DNA from: Nesterenkonia sp.
GTDB taxonomy: Bacteria > Actinomycetota > Actinomycetes > Actinomycetales > Micrococcaceae
Reading direction: 5' to 3'
DNA length: 64,000 bases
Assembly (NCBI RefSeq): GCF_029265375.1
Contig: NZ_JAJUJJ010000002.1
Location: forward strand, 1-64,000
The translations under genes were made by a program, and so were the position numbers. Numbering within the stretch: the stretch's first letter is position 1; each line of letters begins with the position of its first letter. The notes under the pieces are model-generated. The model saw nothing but the letters and a program-made list of their open reading frames with translations. It had not been told where the DNA came from and did no database searches. Below are positions 61,445 to 64,000 of this stretch, piece after piece.

Positions 61445-62391
61445 CAGTCCCTCCCCCTCGGGTCTATGAAGCCGTAGAGAATGTCTACGACAATGTTGAG
61501 AAGCACAAACAACGCGGCAATCACTAGAACGGTGCCCTGGACCACTGGATAGTCCCGGGTAGTCACACCATTGATCAGGAGCTCAGAGAGACCCGGCCAG
61601 CTGAACACGCGTTCGACGATCACGGTTCCTCCCAGGAGTGCGCCCATCTGCAGACCGGAGACGGTGACTACCGAGGTAAGGGAGTTCCGCAGGACATGCC
61701 GGGAGAAGACCCGCGACTCCTTCAGGCCCACGGAACGCCCGGTGCGCACCCAGTCTTGTTCACCGACTGAAAGAACCGCGGTACGCGTCATACGGGCCAC
61801 GACAGCGGTGAAGGCCAAAGAGAGCGAGATGGTGGGCATGATGAGGGTCTGGATATGGCCCACCGGATCGTCGCTGAAAGGAACGTAACCGCCGGAGGGC
61901 AACCACTGCATTTGAACACCGACGAAGTACACCAGCACCACGGCTGCCACATAAGCAGGGATCGCCACGCTAAAGGAGGTCACGACCATCAGCACCCGGT
62001 CGATCCAACCGCCCCGCCGTCCCGCTAGGGCTCCAAAGAGCACTCCAAAAAGCACCGAGACTAGAGTGGTAGCGAATACCAACTGCAACGTGCGAGGTAG
62101 CCGTTGACCGACTAGTTCTGTAACCGGCGTCCCGCTGCGCAGCGACTCCCCCAAAGAACCGGTGAGAAGTTGTCCCAAGAAACGGGTGTACTGCTCCCAG
62201 AGAGGCAGGTGGAGGCCCAACTGCTCGCGCAAGTTTTGGATGGCTTCCTCGGTAGGCGTGGCACCGGTCCCAGTGAGGATGATCCGGGCGGGGTCGCCGG
62301 GCACCATGTGCAGCGCCAAAAACACCACTGTGGCGACGACCCAGAGCAGGACCAACCCCACTGCGAGACGCTTGCCGATCATGGCGAGCAT
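61444..62391 (-). CDS. Peptide-type ABC importer permease, DppB-like
   Basis: A 315-residue permease with six helices. The N-terminal LALHMVPGDPARIILTGTGA stretch and the EAA loop (DWVRTGRSVGLKESRVFSRH) are diagnostic of the DppB/OppB family. It forms the channel with DppC. Start ATG 62391 has AGGAGCTC upstream. Confidence 0.93.
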   Translation of the reverse strand: MLAMIGKRLAVGLVLLWVVATVVFLALHMVPGDPARIILTGTGATPTEEAIQNLREQLGLHLPLWEQYTRFLGQLLTGSLGESLRSGTPVTELVGQRLPRTLQLVFATTLVSVLFGVLFGALAGRRGGWIDRVLMVVTSFSVAIPAYVAAVVLVYFVGVQMQWLPSGGYVPFSDDPVGHIQTLIMPTISLSLAFTAVVARMTRTAVLSVGEQDWVRTGRSVGLKESRVFSRHVLRNSLTSVVTVSGLQMGALLGGTVIVERVFSWPGLSELLINGVTTRDYPVVQGTVLVIAALFVLLNIVVDILYGFIDPRGRD

Positions 62392-62418
62392 GTGAGCTCC
62401 TTACTCGTCAGTACGTGT

Positions 62419-62451
62419 CTGTGGGGCCAGCACACTGTGCCGGCCCCACAG
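62419..62451 (-). terminator. Intergenic hairpin between binding-protein and permease genes
   Basis: Perfect 10-bp stem CTGTGGGGCC (62419-62428) and GGCCCCACAG (62442-62451). In ABC operons such hairpins lower read-through and stabilise the upstream mRNA, giving more binding protein than permease. Confidence 0.6.
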
Positions 62452-62470
62452 GAATGGACTCTCTGGCTGC

Positions 62471-64000
62471 TCACTCCTCGGTGAAGTGAGCCTGATCCAG
62501 GGTGTACCCAGAGGTGAAGGTCAGGAAGCCGGGGATGTGGGCGAAGCCTTCAAGCTCGGTCGAGTAACCGTAAGCCTGGGAACGCCAGGCCAGGCCGATC
62601 ACCGGCGCCTCTTCTAGGATGTACTCGCCCAGCTCGTTATAGACCTCTTGCCTCTCCGCAAGGTCACTAGCCCGGCGACCCTTGTCGAGCAGATCGTTGA
62701 CGGTCTCGTCGTCATAACCATAGGGCGCGTTCTGAGCTCCTGCCGGCGTCAGCATCTGATCCATCCATGCCGGGTCGTTGGTGGTACCCACGGTGCCGTA
62801 CACGGCGATGTCATATTCACCTTCCGCGCCCAGGTCAAGCCGAGTGGGCCAGTCGGGCAAGTTCATCTCGAGCTCGATCCCGATCTGCTCAAGGTCGTTC
62901 TGCACGGAAAGCGCAGTGTTCTGGTGGAAGTCATACTGGGATGAGGAGAGCATTCGGGCCGTGAAGCCATCCGGGTAGCCGGCTTCCGCTAGAAGCTCGC
63001 GAGCTCGGTCCAAATCCTGCTCGTACCACTTGTCCAGGTCCGGGTTGTAGAACTCGCTGTCCTCTGGCACGGGCATCCCGTACATTGGTGCACCTTCACC
63101 ACCTAACGCCGATTCAACTACAGCCTCACGGTCCACCGCGTAAGCCACGGCCTGACGAACCCGAGGGTCGCTGAAGGGACTGTCCGACTCGACGTTGAAC
63201 TGCAGGTACATGAAGGGACCCATAGTCTCGTCGAGGACCAGCCCATCGTTGGCTTCCACCTGGGCGTAGTTCGTCCAGCCAACGAACGAGATCATGTCGG
63301 CGCTGCCCGTCAATAGGGCATTGTCACGGGCAGCCTGGTCTGGGAGCACCTGAAACTCGATCTCATCGAAGTGAGGTTGTTCGTCCTCGTAGTAGTCCTC
63401 GAACCGCTGGACAACGAACGCGGATCCCTCCTCATAGCTGACGTATTGGAAGGGCCCCGCCCCCACGTAAGTGGGCCCGTCGTTCCCGATGGTTTCGCTG
63501 GGCAGAATCGCCCCTGAAACGTCAGCCAGGTAGGAGAGGAACGCCGCGTCGGGTTCCTCCAGGTGAACAATGACTGTGCGCTCGTCGGGAGTTTCGATAG
63601 ATTCGATGCCTTGGGCGACCGGATAGAGCTTGGCCACTGTGTCCGGGTCCGCAAGGTGCTCCAAGGTGGCCTTGACGTCCTCACTGGTGAGGTCGGTGCC
63701 GTCGTGGAAAGTCAGGCCTTCTCGAAGGTGGAAAGTGTAGGTCTGAAAGTCCTCGTCCTCAAACTCTTCAGCCAGGGCAGGGACAATTTCGCCACTCTCG
63801 TCATACATGACGAGCCCCCGGTGGAGGACGCTGTTGAGCATCATCGAGGCGCTGCCCTGGTTCTGAGGGGTAACGAGACTAGGCACGTCGCTATCAAGAC
63901 CGAAGGTCAAGGTACCGCCACCCTGACCGTCCCCGTCACCACCCTCTGCATTACTACCGCACGCGCTGAGCACGAGTGTCGCTGACAGAGCCAGCACCCC
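62471..64000 (-). CDS. Extracellular solute-binding lipoprotein, family 5 (peptide type), start beyond window
   Basis: About 508 visible residues. The N-terminal LALSATLVLSACGSN contains a lipobox (LSAC), so the mature protein is a membrane-anchored lipoprotein; the first residues of the signal lie past base 64000. The family-5 (DppA/OppA/NikA) signature region is at ~residues 50-75, and VRQAVAYAVDREAVVE and QYDFHQNTALSVQNDLEQIG are typical. It delivers the substrate to DppBC-DppDF. Family 5 proteins bind peptides but also opines and sugar conjugates, so the ligand is open. Confidence 0.9.
   Translation of the reverse strand, partial: GVLALSATLVLSACGSNAEGGDGDGQGGGTLTFGLDSDVPSLVTPQNQGSASMMLNSVLHRGLVMYDESGEIVPALAEEFEDEDFQTYTFHLREGLTFHDGTDLTSEDVKATLEHLADPDTVAKLYPVAQGIESIETPDERTVIVHLEEPDAAFLSYLADVSGAILPSETIGNDGPTYVGAGPFQYVSYEEGSAFVVQRFEDYYEDEQPHFDEIEFQVLPDQAARDNALLTGSADMISFVGWTNYAQVEANDGLVLDETMGPFMYLQFNVESDSPFSDPRVRQAVAYAVDREAVVESALGGEGAPMYGMPVPEDSEFYNPDLDKWYEQDLDRARELLAEAGYPDGFTARMLSSSQYDFHQNTALSVQNDLEQIGIELEMNLPDWPTRLDLGAEGEYDIAVYGTVGTTNDPAWMDQMLTPAGAQNAPYGYDDETVNDLLDKGRRASDLAERQEVYNELGEYILEEAPVIGLAWRSQAYGYSTELEGFAHIPGFLTFTSGYTLDQAHFTEE

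Noticed and set aside
62419-62451. Full operon-ending terminator between binding protein and permease
   Set aside because: No T-run, and the genes on both sides belong to one transporter; partial attenuation or mRNA stabilisation fits better.

Overview
The window comes from a high-GC Gram-positive actinobacterium, most likely order Micrococcales and possibly a Micrococcaceae member such as Nesterenkonia (genus guess weak). The evidence is dense GC-rich coding, many 1, 4 or 8 bp ATGA/GTGA-type gene overlaps, a topoisomerase I with the actinobacterial C-terminal repeats, and gene content that parallels the Mycobacterium tuberculosis block Rv3646c-Rv3683: topA, helicase, Tad-like genes, acs, marP, NUDIX, nth, crp, DUF4177, RidA, class A PBP and metallophosphoesterase. 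No rRNA, tRNA, CRISPR array or intact insertion sequence was seen.

Layout. 1-8.8 kb: the end of an HNH/DUF222 gene, a sugar-phosphate isomerase-like gene overlapping a Ppx/GppA phosphatase, topA, a methyltransferase, trhO and a GNAT gene with a hairpin-rich leader. 8.8-18.5 kb: a Tad-like pilus locus in two convergent halves. The + half is a DUF1998 helicase, a DUF4244 pilin-like gene, tadE and an Rv3654c-like gene. The - half is ssd/cpaE-tadA-tadB-tadC. A short UvrA-like ATPase sits at the junction. 18.6-35.6 kb: NUDIX, nth, acs, aroQ, a VOC protein, a MarP-like protease, Crp, DUF4177, RidA, an ATP-grasp ligase, a NaChBac-like channel, a heterodimeric ABC exporter with one degraded nucleotide-binding domain, a class A PBP and a phosphoesterase. 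35.8-46.7 kb: a PurD-PurC fusion, a pentapeptide protein, a TipA-like MerR regulator with its 19-bp-spacer promoter, a GNAT gene broken by an in-frame TGA, an asparaginase, then SCP-like, small membrane protein, purF and purM, a surface protein and a small membrane protein.

46.8-52.0 kb: a tightly coupled operon of nucleoside hydrolase, ECF S, T and fused A components and a YhhQ-type transporter. This looks like salvage of a modified (7-deazapurine/queuosine-like) nucleoside. It is preceded by three copies of a 14-bp motif able to form alternative hairpins. 52.1-64.0 kb: a catabolic cluster, all on the - strand, comprising a peptide-type ABC importer, a FrlC-like TIM barrel, a FrlB-like SIS deglycase, a FrlD-like PfkB kinase and the HyuA/HyuB ATP-dependent hydantoinase/oxoprolinase. 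A LacI-type operator lies upstream of the SIS gene. I read it as uptake and breakdown of glycated (Amadori) amino-acid or peptide derivatives whose amino-acid part is a cyclic amide. It is the best candidate for an undescribed system here. The two best-supported structural oddities are the PurD-PurC fusion and the Walker A Lys-to-Thr change seen independently in two asymmetric ABC ATPase systems.
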